Below, one piece after another: positions 35,576 through 44,403 of a DNA stretch of 64,000 nucleotides; the stretch's first letter is position 1, and every line of letters begins with the position of its first letter. This DNA is from CAZHCG01 sp046484285 (lineage in GTDB: Bacteria; Myxococcota_A; Polyangia; JAAYKL01). A program made the position numbers and the translations under genes. The notes under the pieces are model-generated. The model made no database searches. It was not told the origin of the DNA and was given only the letters and a program-made list of their open reading frames with translations. The DNA is taken from positions 1 through 64,000 of the forward strand of contig JAWOBP010000117.1 in the NCBI GenBank assembly GCA_046484285.1, written 5' to 3'.

Positions 35576-37261
35576 ATGACGGGACTGCCGACGAATACAG
35601 CGCGTTTTGTGCGGATCGTGGTCTTGGGGGCGATGCTGGCGGCCTGGGCAGGGCCTTCTCGGGCTCAGTATGATCCGCAAACGACGGTGATGCAGCTCAA
35701 CAAGCAGGCGATGGCCATGTACGGCAACTTGCAGTTCCAGCAGGCCCTGCAGACGCTCCAGCAGGCCGAGGCCACCTGCCGGCAGCACGGTCTGCGCGGT
35801 CCCGCGCTGGCGCGCACCTACCTCAACATGGGCGTCGTGGAGGTGGGCGGCAACCAGAACAACGCGGCCGGGATCGACCTGTTCAAAAAGGCGATCTGCA
35901 TCGACCAGGCCGTTCAGCTCGATCCGCTCAGCTCCACTCCCGAGGTGGAGACGCTGTTCAACCTGGCGAGTAACCAGGCCCAGGCGCCCGGAGCTTGCCA
36001 GCAGGTGGCGCCGCAGCCTCAACCTCAACCGCAGCCGCAGCCTCAGCCGCAGCCCCAACCGCAGCCCCAACCGCAGCCTCGACCTCAGCCCCAGCCCCAG
36101 ATGCAGCTGATCCGGCACACTCCGATCACCCAGCAGCAGAGCCTGGTGCCGATTCCGATCTACGTCGAGGTCAATCCCAACGTGTCGGTCGGGCAGGTGG
36201 TCCTCTTCTACCGCACGATCGGTGAGAGCGTCTTCCAGCAGATTCAGATGGAGAAGCACTACCAGGGGTACGCCGCGACGATCGGCTGCGACGTGCTGAC
36301 CACCTTCGATCCGACCGGAATCGAGTACTACGTGGCGGTGCTGGATCCCTCCAACCAGCTGCTCGGAACGTCCGGGACCGAGGGGGAGCCGCACCGGGTC
36401 TCGATCGTGGACACGCTCACGGTCTCGCCCCCGACGCTGCCCAACCAGCCGCCGCCGCCGAGGTGCTCCCAGGAGGAGTGCCCGCCCTGGAACCCCAACT
36501 GCCACGGCGACTGCAAGCAGTTCGGCGATCTTTGCGACAGCGACTCCGAGTGCTGCGCCGGCCTGGTCTGCGTCAACGAGACCTGCACCCAGGAGGGCGA
36601 GGAGGGGGGAGGCGGCATCCCCGGCGACTTCGACCCGGTGATGCGCATCGCGCTGAGCGTGGGCACCGGAGTCGGCCTGGTCTTCGGCGGCGCGGAGAAG
36701 CCGTACAACCAGGTCTCAGATGGCAAGCTGTCGGTGGGCACGGGCTTTGCCTGGAACAAGATGCACTTCCGCTTCAACCCGATGTTCTACCTGCCCGCGG
36801 ACGGCATCGAGATAGGGATGACCTTCCGAGGGGACATGACCTTCGATGCCGGCGCGGACGCGCCCAAGTTCGGCCCCTCGCTGCTGGCCAACCTCAGCTA
36901 CCGGCTGGCCGGCGACAGCCACGAGGGCTTCCAGCTGCTGCTGCTGACCGGCCTGGGCTGGATGAACGCCTACCACCGCGTGGAGTACTCGGACTGCCCG
37001 CCGGTGAAGGACGAGGACACGGGCGACTTGATCTGCGATCCCGAGACGCTGGATTCCGATGGCAAGTGGGATCCGGGCGAGGGGGTCGAGGCCAGCCACT
37101 TCTTCCGGCCCGCCGGCCCGTTCGGCATCGAGGTGGGGCTGGACGGGTACTACTGGTTCACCGCCAACGTCGGGCTCAACTTCGGGCTGGTGGCCGACTT
37201 CCTGCTGCCCGACACGGCGCTCAACTTCGACCTCAACGCGCTGATGGCCTTCCGCTTCTGA
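35576..37261 (+). CDS. TPR-linker-barrel envelope protein, copy A, with Pro-Gln repeat
   Basis: A 561-residue protein with a Sec signal ending SRAQ (about residue 31). Residues 40-135 are TPR-like helices. A Pro-Gln array follows (about 145-175), then a beta domain (IPIYVEVNPNVSVGQVVLFYR...), a Cys-rich module (CSQEECPPWNPNCHGDCKQFGDLCDSDSECC) and a C-terminal beta-barrel ending in AFRF. The last residue is aromatic, as in outer-membrane barrels. A paralogue with the same plan lies directly downstream at 37450. It may be a receptor, porin or secretion-linked protein; no named family was recognised beyond the TPR. Confidence 0.72.
   Translation: MTGLPTNTARFVRIVVLGAMLAAWAGPSRAQYDPQTTVMQLNKQAMAMYGNLQFQQALQTLQQAEATCRQHGLRGPALARTYLNMGVVEVGGNQNNAAGIDLFKKAICIDQAVQLDPLSSTPEVETLFNLASNQAQAPGACQQVAPQPQPQPQPQPQPQPQPQPQPQPRPQPQPQMQLIRHTPITQQQSLVPIPIYVEVNPNVSVGQVVLFYRTIGESVFQQIQMEKHYQGYAATIGCDVLTTFDPTGIEYYVAVLDPSNQLLGTSGTEGEPHRVSIVDTLTVSPPTLPNQPPPPRCSQEECPPWNPNCHGDCKQFGDLCDSDSECCAGLVCVNETCTQEGEEGGGGIPGDFDPVMRIALSVGTGVGLVFGGAEKPYNQVSDGKLSVGTGFAWNKMHFRFNPMFYLPADGIEIGMTFRGDMTFDAGADAPKFGPSLLANLSYRLAGDSHEGFQLLLLTGLGWMNAYHRVEYSDCPPVKDEDTGDLICDPETLDSDGKWDPGEGVEASHFFRPAGPFGIEVGLDGYYWFTANVGLNFGLVADFLLPDTALNFDLNALMAFRF
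36010..36108 (+). repeat. Pro-Gln coding repeat
   Basis: About 16 copies of a six-base CAGCCT/CAGCCC/CAACCG unit encode (Gln-Pro)n, a likely extended spacer between the TPR part and the beta domain, as in TonB-like and surface proteins. Confidence 0.9.
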
Positions 37262-37308
37262 GGCGGGACGCCGCGGTGCTTCGAGAAGGGCCCAGGCGCG
37301 CGTTCTTC

Positions 37309-37336
37309 TTGACAAAAACGAGGTTTCCGGTTCAAT
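37309..37336 (+). promoter_or_regulatory. candidate promoter for TPR-barrel copy B
   Basis: A perfect TTGACA (37309-37314) is followed after 16 bases by TTCAAT (37331-37336), four of six matches to the -10 consensus. It lies in a short AT-richer stretch after the copy A stop and predicts a leader of about 105 bases. The weak -10 limits confidence. Confidence 0.4.
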
Positions 37337-37449
37337 GGTAGCGAAATATCTGGATGAAATCGGGTGGGTGCTCCAGAGGCGATAGCCGCATGGTCTGAAG
37401 GTGCGGATCCACCAGCGGTTCCCTCGGGTGGACACGAATGGGAGTTGTG

Positions 37450-39198
37450 ATGTCCAAGGTCCATTATCGTTCTGTTCCGGCTAGACTCCTTCTGTCGGCG
37501 GTTTTGGTGTCGGCGTTGCTCGTTCCCGCGTTCGCGGCCGCCCAGGGGCCGATCGCCCAGGCTCGCTCGCTGGTAAAAGAGGCGATGGACGCCTACTCCA
37601 GCCTGGATCTCGAGACCGCCCAGTCCAGGCTGGACAAGGCGTTGGAGCTGGCGCCCGAGATCGACGAGCCCACGCTGGCGCGCATCTACGTCAGCTACGG
37701 CGTCCTGCACATCGGCGGCTTCACCGACAACGCCAAGGGACAGCAGAGCTTCATGATCGCGCTGTGCCTGGACGATAGCATCATGGTCGATCCGCTGCTC
37801 TCCACGCCCGAGATCGACATGTTGTTCACGATGGCCAAGAACCAGGTCAACCCCAACCAGTGCCAGCAGACGCTGAGCACGATCGAGACGCCCCAGGGCG
37901 GCGGCGGTTCGGGGCAGGAACCGGTGCCGGGGCCGAGCGAGGAGCAGTTGCCGCAGTGCGGCTCGCACGACGCGCCGGTCGAGCAACGCAAGAAGTACGA
38001 GCTGCCCGTCTACCTGGAGCTCGCCACGCAGATGCACGGCCAGGTCAACCAGCTGGTGCTCAAGTACGCCTTCGACGGCGGCACCAACTACTCGCAGATC
38101 CCGTTCCAGCGGGCGGGCCGCGGGTTCGGAGCGCAGATAAGCTGCGACGAGGGGCAGATCAGAATTTTCGATCCGTCGAGCATCGAGTACTTCATCGAGG
38201 GCTACGACCGGATGGGCAACCTGGTCTGCCGTCACGGCGCGCCCGAGGCTCCGCTGAGCGTGGCGATGTCGCCCGACGCCCCGGTGCTGCCCGGCATTCC
38301 CGGGATGGCTCCGCCCAAGGAGTGCGCGCCGTGCGCGCCGTGGGACACCGAGTGCCTGGAGGGCAGCAAGCCCGGCCTCGACGAGCCGTGCGATCCGGCG
38401 ACCGGCTGCGCCGAGGGGCTGGTCTGCGGCGAGGCCGGCCTGTGCGTCTCGGACGCGGGTGGCGGCGCCGGCGAGCAGGTCGGCCCCGAGCACTTCTATT
38501 TCAATTTCCCTGGATTAAGTCCTGTTGGGTTTGCTTTTATAAAGGCCGAGATGGAGTTTGACAAGATAGCCTCAGGCGACAAGAGCCCAAAAAACTATTC
38601 TACTATTGAACATGTGGAAGATAACCCCGCCGGTGCGGTTTGGTCAGGTGTCCCCTATTCATGGCCATTTCGTTTGGCAGCTGGCTACTATGTCATTCCG
38701 CGGCTGGCCATAGAAGTAACGGGGCGAATCGATGTGAAATTCGATAGTTTTTCCGAGCCGCTCAGCTGCTGGGACGCCAACAACCAGGACATGGACGAGG
38801 TGATGTCTCACACCTGCACCGGCGATCCCACCGACGAGGAGGATGCCAAGGAAAGCGTGGCTATGACGAGCGATGGTGAGGCGGTGGAGAGGACAGAAAC
38901 GCTTGTCTCATGGCTGGTCAATCTTCGCGCGCGCTACGATGTCGTCTCGCAGGGCGGGCTGCGCGTGGGCCTCTTCGGCGGCGTGGGCTACGGCTATTTC
39001 AAATATCGTATCGCTTCTGGTCATGACATCTACTTCCCGATGACAGGATTTATAGATATTGAGGTAGGTGGCAACCTTTTCTATTACTTCTCTGATCACT
39101 ACGGAATCGGTGCTGAGATACCGGTTGATCTAGTAGTGGGCGACGGTTTGTCAGTCAATTTTGAATTGGCTTTGTACCCGGTGAGCGTCGGCTTCTGA
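37450..39198 (+). CDS. TPR-linker-barrel envelope protein, copy B, with mosaic composition
   Basis: A 582-residue paralogue of the preceding protein. Plan: signal (ending AFAAAQ), TPR helices (40-130), short Gly/Pro linker without the Pro-Gln array, beta domain, Cys-rich module (CAPCAPWDTECLEG...CDPATGCAEGLVC), then a barrel ending YPVSVGF. The start at 37450 has GGGAG five bases before it; an ATG at 37438 is in frame but less well placed. The barrel half alternates AT-rich blocks with unusual codons (about 38500-38755, 38995-39190) and normal GC-rich blocks, hinting at recombination with foreign DNA. The next gene starts one base after the stop. Confidence 0.75.
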   Translation: MSKVHYRSVPARLLLSAVLVSALLVPAFAAAQGPIAQARSLVKEAMDAYSSLDLETAQSRLDKALELAPEIDEPTLARIYVSYGVLHIGGFTDNAKGQQSFMIALCLDDSIMVDPLLSTPEIDMLFTMAKNQVNPNQCQQTLSTIETPQGGGGSGQEPVPGPSEEQLPQCGSHDAPVEQRKKYELPVYLELATQMHGQVNQLVLKYAFDGGTNYSQIPFQRAGRGFGAQISCDEGQIRIFDPSSIEYFIEGYDRMGNLVCRHGAPEAPLSVAMSPDAPVLPGIPGMAPPKECAPCAPWDTECLEGSKPGLDEPCDPATGCAEGLVCGEAGLCVSDAGGGAGEQVGPEHFYFNFPGLSPVGFAFIKAEMEFDKIASGDKSPKNYSTIEHVEDNPAGAVWSGVPYSWPFRLAAGYYVIPRLAIEVTGRIDVKFDSFSEPLSCWDANNQDMDEVMSHTCTGDPTDEEDAKESVAMTSDGEAVERTETLVSWLVNLRARYDVVSQGGLRVGLFGGVGYGYFKYRIASGHDIYFPMTGFIDIEVGGNLFYYFSDHYGIGAEIPVDLVVGDGLSVNFELALYPVSVGF

Positions 39199-40875
39199 AT
39201 GACCGAGCGCGCGACGATCATCGGCCTCTTCGCCGAGCGCGTGGCCGAGGCGCCGCGCCGGCCGGCGTTGATGGAGCGCAGCGGCGAGCGCTGGGCCGAG
39301 CACAGCTGGAGCGACTGGAACGAGCGCTCCCGGGCGATCGCCGCGGCCCTGATCGATGCGGGGGTGAAGCCGGGGGACAGCGTCGCGATCCACTCCTACT
39401 CCCGGCGGCAATGGGTCGAGGTCGATATCGCGATCCTGATGTGCAAGGCGCGCACGGTCACGATCTACCACAACCTGCGGGCCGAGTCGGTGCGCTACAT
39501 CCTGGACGACTGCGGGGCGCGGATCGTGTTCGCCGAGGGGCCGGTGCAGCTCGAGGCGCTGTTCTCCGCCCAGGGGAGCGAGCCCGCCGGCTCGGTGCGG
39601 CGAGTGATCCACACCCTGGAACGCCAGACCCCGCCGGCCAGGCCGGGAGAGCCGCCTCCGCGCGAGCTGGGAATAGAGGACGCGGTCCCGGCCGAGCGCC
39701 GCGAGCTGCTGGTTTCGCTGGAGGATTTCGTCGCTCGCGGGCGAGAGGCGCTGGAGGAGCACGGCGAGGAGCTGGAGCGCCGCATCGCGGCGGTAGAGCC
39801 GGGCGACACGGCCAAGGTGGTCTACACCTCGGGCACCACCGGCGAGCCCAAGGGGGCGATGCTGACGCACCGCAACCTGACCTCGGTGGTGGAGAGGATC
39901 GGCGAGGATATCGGTATCCGCTCCGACGACCTCTGCCTGCTTTTTCTGCCGCTGGCGCACGTCTACGCTCAGCTGACCTACCACGCGGCTCTGTGCTGCG
40001 GGTTCACACTGGCGTTCGCGCGCTCGATGCTGACCGCTGTCGACGACGCCGAATCGGTGCGGCCCCACTTCTTCACCACGGTGCCCCGGCTGTTCGAGAA
40101 GATCCACGCCGGCATGCTGGCGCAGATCGAGCAGGCCTCGCCCGTGCGCCGCGGTATCTTCGGCTGGGCCGAGAAGGTCGGGCGCCGCGTCAGCCGGGAG
40201 AAGCAGCTCGGGCGGGGGCCGAGCGGTCTGCTGGCCTGGCAGTACGCCCTGGCGGACAGGCTGGTCTTCTCCAAGCTGAAGCAGCGGCTGGGCGGCCGGA
40301 TCCGCTTCGCGGTCTCGGGCGGCGCTCCGCTGCAGCGCCACTTGCTCGAGTTCTTCCACGCCGCGGGCCTGCTGATCATCGAGGGCTACGGCATGACCGA
40401 GAACGCCTCGCTCAGCCACCGCAACACGCCGGAGGCCTACAGGTTCGGCACGGTGGGAACCGCGCTGTCCAACGTCGAGGTCGAGATCGCCGCCGACGGC
40501 GAGATCCTGCTTCGCGGTCCCAACGTGATGGACGGCTACCTCGGCCGGCCCGAGGAGACCGCCGAGGCGATCGACGGCCAGGGCTGGCTGCACACGGGCG
40601 ATATCGGGTTCATCGACGAGAACGGGTTTTTGACGATCACCGATCGCAAAAAGGACATCATCATAACCGCGGGCGGAAAGAACATCGCCCCGGCTCCGAT
40701 CGAGGCCGCGCTGACTCGCGGCCAGTTGATCTCGCAGGCCGTGGTCTTCGGCGACCAGCGCAAGTTCCTGGTCGCGCTGCTGACGCTGGACGCCGAGCGA
40801 GCCGAGCAGTGGGCGCGGGAAAACGGGGTGGGGGCGCGCGGCGAGGAGCTCTGCGAGGACGAGCGCTTGCGCTAG
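39199..40875 (+). CDS. long-chain acyl-CoA synthetase (AMP-binding), truncated by in-frame TAG
   Basis: 558 residues to a TAG at 40873-40875. The AMP-binding motifs are intact: YTSGTTGEPKGAMLTH (P-loop), GYGMTENAS, and the hinge/core segment WLHTGDIGFIDENGFLTITDRKKDIIITAGGKNIAP with the Asp that positions adenylate. This is the FadD15-like group that activates long-chain fatty acids. The stop comes about 67 codons before the expected C-terminus, and the same frame then continues with homologous sequence to 41076. The missing tail holds the end of the small C-terminal lid domain, so the protein as read may be weak or inactive. It abuts the barrel gene with no gap. Confidence 0.85.
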   Translation: MTERATIIGLFAERVAEAPRRPALMERSGERWAEHSWSDWNERSRAIAAALIDAGVKPGDSVAIHSYSRRQWVEVDIAILMCKARTVTIYHNLRAESVRYILDDCGARIVFAEGPVQLEALFSAQGSEPAGSVRRVIHTLERQTPPARPGEPPPRELGIEDAVPAERRELLVSLEDFVARGREALEEHGEELERRIAAVEPGDTAKVVYTSGTTGEPKGAMLTHRNLTSVVERIGEDIGIRSDDLCLLFLPLAHVYAQLTYHAALCCGFTLAFARSMLTAVDDAESVRPHFFTTVPRLFEKIHAGMLAQIEQASPVRRGIFGWAEKVGRRVSREKQLGRGPSGLLAWQYALADRLVFSKLKQRLGGRIRFAVSGGAPLQRHLLEFFHAAGLLIIEGYGMTENASLSHRNTPEAYRFGTVGTALSNVEVEIAADGEILLRGPNVMDGYLGRPEETAEAIDGQGWLHTGDIGFIDENGFLTITDRKKDIIITAGGKNIAPAPIEAALTRGQLISQAVVFGDQRKFLVALLTLDAERAEQWARENGVGARGEELCEDERLR

Positions 40876-41076
40876 GCCGTGTCGGAAGAGGTGGAAGCGG
40901 CCAACCAAAGGCTGGACTCGTTTTCCACGGTCAAACGTTTCGAGGTGCTGCCCCGCGAGTTCTCGATGGATCGCGGCGAGGTCACGCCGAGCCTCAAGCT
41001 GCGCCGGCGCGTGATCGGCGAGCGCTACCGCGAGATCGTCGACGGACTGTACCCCGGCGAGTCCGGGACGTGTTGA
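40876..41076 (+). pseudogene. C-terminal remnant of the acyl-CoA synthetase after the in-frame stop
   Basis: The frame of the synthetase continues after TAG as AVSEEVEAANQRLDSFSTV, then KRFEVLPREFS and TPSLKLRRRVIGERYR, which match the usual C-terminal lid of FadD15-type enzymes (family Lys in the TPTLKxxR segment). The expected codon at the stop is probably Gln (CAG to TAG would need one change). Either a recent nonsense mutation, an assembly error, or readthrough explains it. TAG ends several clearly intact genes here (for example at 719-721, 19148-19150 and 43772-43774), so amber recoding is unlikely. Confidence 0.8.
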
Positions 41077-41131
41077 AGGAGAGGTGACCTTGACGGCGAA
41101 AATTCGCTTTGGTAATCCATCTTCGCTCTGC

Positions 41132-41151
41132 GAGGCGCGCGGCGGCGCCTC
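41132..41151 (+). other. GC-rich hairpin upstream of tRNA-Val
   Basis: GAGGCGC and GCGCCTC form a perfect 7-bp stem with a 6-base loop. No T-run follows, so it is not a standard intrinsic terminator. It may separate the synthetase transcript from the tRNA or be part of tRNA 5' processing. Confidence 0.35.
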
Positions 41152-41159
41152 TGGAAGGA

Positions 41160-41231
<72 letters not shown>

Positions 41232-41277
41232 CAACTGTCGCCTCCGGCCAGACCGGCATCTCCCCGGACGACGAGCG

Positions 41278-43173
41278 ATGAGCGAGGCGAGCGACCGTTT
41301 CGAGCCGGGCACGGTGGGAGCGGCGCTGGCCGAGGCCGGCGCGCTGAAGCGCGATACGGTGGGAGCTCGCGTCGGCGGCAGGCTGCTCGATCTTTGCACC
41401 GAGCTGCCCGAAGGCGAGAAGCCCGAGCCGATCGCGCTCGACGACGAGGATGCGCTGCACCTGGTCAGACACTCCGCGGCGCACGTGATGGCCGACGCGG
41501 TGCAGCGCCTGTTTCCCGGTACCAAGGTCACGATCGGACCGTCGATCGAGACCGGCTTCTACTACGATTTCGATCGTCCCGAGGGGGGCTTCAGCGACGC
41601 CGAGCTGGAGGCGATCGAAAAGGAGATGCGGCGCATCATAGCCGAGGGGCACGCCTTCGTACGCGAACAGGTCGACCGCGAAAAAGCGCGCGAGCTGTTC
41701 GCCTCGATCGACGAGAGCTACAAGCTCGAGATCCTGGACGGCATTCCCGACGGCGAGAAGGTGACGCTCTACCGTCACGGCGACTGGGTCGATCTCTGCG
41801 CCGGCCCGCACGTGCCGAGCACGAGCTTCTTGCGGGCGGTCAAGCTGCTCTCCAGCGCTGGAGCATACTGGCGGGGCGACGAGCGCAACAAGATGCTGGC
41901 GCGAATCTACGGCACGGCGTTTTCGGATCGCAAGGCGCTCAAGAAGCACCTGCTGTCGCTGGAGGAGGCCAAGAAGCGCGACCACCGCAAGCTGGGCAAG
42001 GAGCTCGAGCTGTTCAGCATCGACGACCAGATCGGCGGCGGGCTCGTGCTGTGGCACCCGCGCGGATCGCGGGTGCGGATGCTGATCGAGGATCACTGGC
42101 GCAAGGCGCACCTAGCGGGCGGCTACGAGATCCTGTTCACGCCGCACATCGGACGCTCGCATCTCTGGGAGACATCGGGGCACCTGGAGAACTACGCCGA
42201 CGCGATGTACGCGCCGATGGAGATCGAGGGCAACCCCTACTACATCAAGCCGATGAACTGTCCGTTCCACATCGGCATCTACCGCTCCACGCTGAGATCC
42301 TATCGCGATCTGCCGATGCGTTGGGCCGAGTTGGGGACCGTCTACCGCTTCGAGCGCTCCGGTCAGCTCCACGGCCTTTTGCGTGTGCGCGGCTTCACCC
42401 AGGACGACGCTCACCTCTTCATGCGGCCCGAGCAGCTTCCCGGCGAGATCAGGCGCCTGATCCGCTTCACCTTCCGTTTGCTGGGCGACTTCGGTTTTTC
42501 CGACCTGGAGGTGCGCCTCTCGACGCGGCCCGAGCAGCACATCGGCTCGGAGGAGATCTGGGATCGCTCCGAGGGCGCGCTGCGCGAAGGGCTGGAGCAG
42601 GAGGGCGTGAGCTACTCGCTCGATCCCGGCGAGGGCACTTTCTACGGGCCCAAGATCGACGTCAAGATCCGCGACGCGATCGGACGGCTCTGGCAGTGCA
42701 GCACGGCCCAGGTGGATTTCAATTTGCCCGAGCGCTTCGACCTGGCCTACATCGGCGAGGACTCGCAGCGCCACCGGCCGGTGATGCTGCACCGCACGAT
42801 CCTGGGATCGATGGAGCGCTTTTTCGGCGTGCTGGTCGAGCACCACGCGGGCGCTTTCCCACTTTGGTTGGCTCCCGAGCAGGTAGCGCTGCTGACGGTC
42901 ACCGACGCGCAGCACGCCTTCGCGCGAGAGGTGGCCGAGCGGCTGAGGTCCCGCGGCGTCCGCGCGGTCACCGACCTGGCGAACGAGAAGCTGGGAGCCA
43001 AGATCAGGGCGGCCCGACTCAAGAGGATTCCGGCGATCGGAGTGATCGGGGATCGCGAGGTCTCCGAGCGAGGGGTGGCGCTGCGCACCAGGGCCGACGG
43101 AGATCGCGGCTTTTTGCCGCTCGACGAATTCGAAAAATGGATCACGGAAGCGGGCGCGGAGCCCGCTGTTTGA
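41278..43173 (+). CDS. thrS: threonyl-tRNA synthetase
   Basis: A 631-residue class II synthetase. The N-terminal TGS-like region is abbreviated. The editing domain shows the HSAAHVMADAV zinc-type motif. The catalytic core has motif 2 around the conserved Cys in YIKPMNCPFHIGIY, motif 2 Arg in GTVYRFERSGQLHGLLRVRGFTQDDAHLF, and motif 3 in HRTILGSMERFFGVLVEHHAGAFPLWL. The anticodon-binding domain ends the protein. It charges tRNA-Thr and edits mischarged Ser. The infC gene follows closely, the common thrS-infC order seen in many bacteria. The ATG lies 46 bases after the tRNA. Confidence 0.96.
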   Translation: MSEASDRFEPGTVGAALAEAGALKRDTVGARVGGRLLDLCTELPEGEKPEPIALDDEDALHLVRHSAAHVMADAVQRLFPGTKVTIGPSIETGFYYDFDRPEGGFSDAELEAIEKEMRRIIAEGHAFVREQVDREKARELFASIDESYKLEILDGIPDGEKVTLYRHGDWVDLCAGPHVPSTSFLRAVKLLSSAGAYWRGDERNKMLARIYGTAFSDRKALKKHLLSLEEAKKRDHRKLGKELELFSIDDQIGGGLVLWHPRGSRVRMLIEDHWRKAHLAGGYEILFTPHIGRSHLWETSGHLENYADAMYAPMEIEGNPYYIKPMNCPFHIGIYRSTLRSYRDLPMRWAELGTVYRFERSGQLHGLLRVRGFTQDDAHLFMRPEQLPGEIRRLIRFTFRLLGDFGFSDLEVRLSTRPEQHIGSEEIWDRSEGALREGLEQEGVSYSLDPGEGTFYGPKIDVKIRDAIGRLWQCSTAQVDFNLPERFDLAYIGEDSQRHRPVMLHRTILGSMERFFGVLVEHHAGAFPLWLAPEQVALLTVTDAQHAFAREVAERLRSRGVRAVTDLANEKLGAKIRAARLKRIPAIGVIGDREVSERGVALRTRADGDRGFLPLDEFEKWITEAGAEPAV

Positions 43174-43234
43174 GTTATGATGGTTTCCATCGGGGCTCGC
43201 CGACAGGGACGAGCCCGCGCCAAGGAGGTGCAAC

Positions 43235-43774
43235 ATCAGACGTAGATTCGGACGCCCGCCGCGCCCACAGCGCGATCGGGTAAACGACAACATTCGTTTT
43301 CCAGAAGTGCGGGTGATCAATCCGGACGGAAAACAGCTGGGTATCTACCCGATCCGTCAAGCCGTGGATCTCGCGCGCGAGATGGGGCTCGATCTGGTGG
43401 AGATCAACCCCAAGGCCAGCCCGCCCGTGTGCCGCATCATGGACTACGGCAAGTACAAGTACGATCGCAAGAAGCAGGCGGCCGCGTCCAAGAAGAAGCA
43501 GAAGACGATCGAGGTCAAGGAAGTCAAGATGCGTCCCAAGACCGACGACCACGACTTCGATTTCAAGGTCAAGCACGTGTTGCGCTTTCTGGAGAGCGGC
43601 AACAAGGCCAAGATCACGATTCGTTTCAGGGGGCGCGAGATGGCCCACCCGGAGACGGCGGCCAGACAGCTCGATCGGGTCGTCGAGGTCTGCAAGGATA
43701 TCGCCGAGGTCGAGCAGCCTTACAAGATGGAGGGCCGCACCATGACCATGGTGCTGGCTCCGATTTCCAAGTAG
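43235..43774 (+). CDS. infC: translation initiation factor IF-3, with AUC start codon
   Basis: A 179-residue IF-3. AAGGAGG lies just before the ATC at 43235-43237, and the reading continues ATC-AGA-CGT-AGA, giving (M)RRRFGRPPRPQRDRVND and then NIRFPEVRVINPDG, the normal IF-3 N-terminus. The first GTG in frame (43307) would cut off the start of the N-domain. Rare AUU/AUC/AUA start codons are a known hallmark of infC and let IF-3 repress its own translation. The N-domain, Lys-rich linker and C-domain (MRPKTDDHDFDFKVKHVLRFL, KITIRFRGREMAH) are all present. It acts in the 30S initiation complex. It lies 61 bp after thrS. Confidence 0.92.
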   Translation: MRRRFGRPPRPQRDRVNDNIRFPEVRVINPDGKQLGIYPIRQAVDLAREMGLDLVEINPKASPPVCRIMDYGKYKYDRKKQAAASKKKQKTIEVKEVKMRPKTDDHDFDFKVKHVLRFLESGNKAKITIRFRGREMAHPETAARQLDRVVEVCKDIAEVEQPYKMEGRTMTMVLAPISK

Positions 43775-43784
43775 CGCCACTCTC

Positions 43785-44354
43785 TCATGCACGCCGGCCG
43801 CTCTGACCGGTCACGAGGCCGCCGGCGATCAGGTGGGCGGCGCGCAGGGGCTCCGGCACCAGGGAGCGGGTGCAGGTCAGCTCGAGCAGCGCGGCCGCCT
43901 CCTCCTCCTCGATCCCGGCCAGCTGGCAGTGGAGGCCGCAGATCGGCAGGATTTCTCCTGCGGATTGCAGCATCCTCCAGCGTTTCTCCGGACGGCTCGT
44001 CCGCTGCAAGGCCCGGCGCACGGCTTGCATCTTTGGCCGCCGGCGTACCACGACCAGAACCTTGAGCCCGGTCTCGCGGTGCAGGCGCCCGATCTCGACG
44101 ATGTTGAACCCGCCCAGCGCGATTCCGTCCAGGATCAGGTAGTGGAGCTGAGGGAGGAACTTGCTGCCGCGCAGCATCCCGGCGATGCGGTCGGTGGCGT
44201 TCCAGCCGTCCTTGCGGATGCGGGTCGTGAGCAGCCCGTCGAAGCAGTCCCCGCCCCGGTAGATCGCGCCGGCGACGAGCACCTCCCGCGATCTGTCCCG
44301 ATCGAAGGGGCCGTCGTCGATGCCGATCGTGCGCACGCCGGGCTTGAGCCTCAT
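43785..44354 (-). CDS. DUF99 family protein (endonuclease V-like fold)
   Basis: A 189-residue protein matching the DUF99 pattern: RTIGIDDGPF, a VAGAIYRGGDCFDGLLTTRIRKDGWNATDRIAGM segment, LILDGIALGGFNIVEI, and a later VLVVVRRRP strand. DUF99 shares the fold of endonuclease V and has been suggested to act on nucleic acids, but no activity is assigned. It converges with infC with a 10-bp gap and is divergent from the lipoprotein at 44404. An N-terminal Asp-Asp pair and a later Asp could form a metal site. Length is typical. Confidence 0.85.
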   Translation of the reverse strand: MRLKPGVRTIGIDDGPFDRDRSREVLVAGAIYRGGDCFDGLLTTRIRKDGWNATDRIAGMLRGSKFLPQLHYLILDGIALGGFNIVEIGRLHRETGLKVLVVVRRRPKMQAVRRALQRTSRPEKRWRMLQSAGEILPICGLHCQLAGIEEEEAAALLELTCTRSLVPEPLRAAHLIAGGLVTGQSGRRA

Positions 44355-44403
44355 CGAAAAGCGGTATTACATTTGAACAGGCCTTTCGACAAGGAGCGAG
44401 AAG

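Noticed and set aside
40873..40875. TAG as pyrrolysine
   Set aside because: TAG ends several intact genes here, and the position is outside any active site, so mutation or error is simpler.
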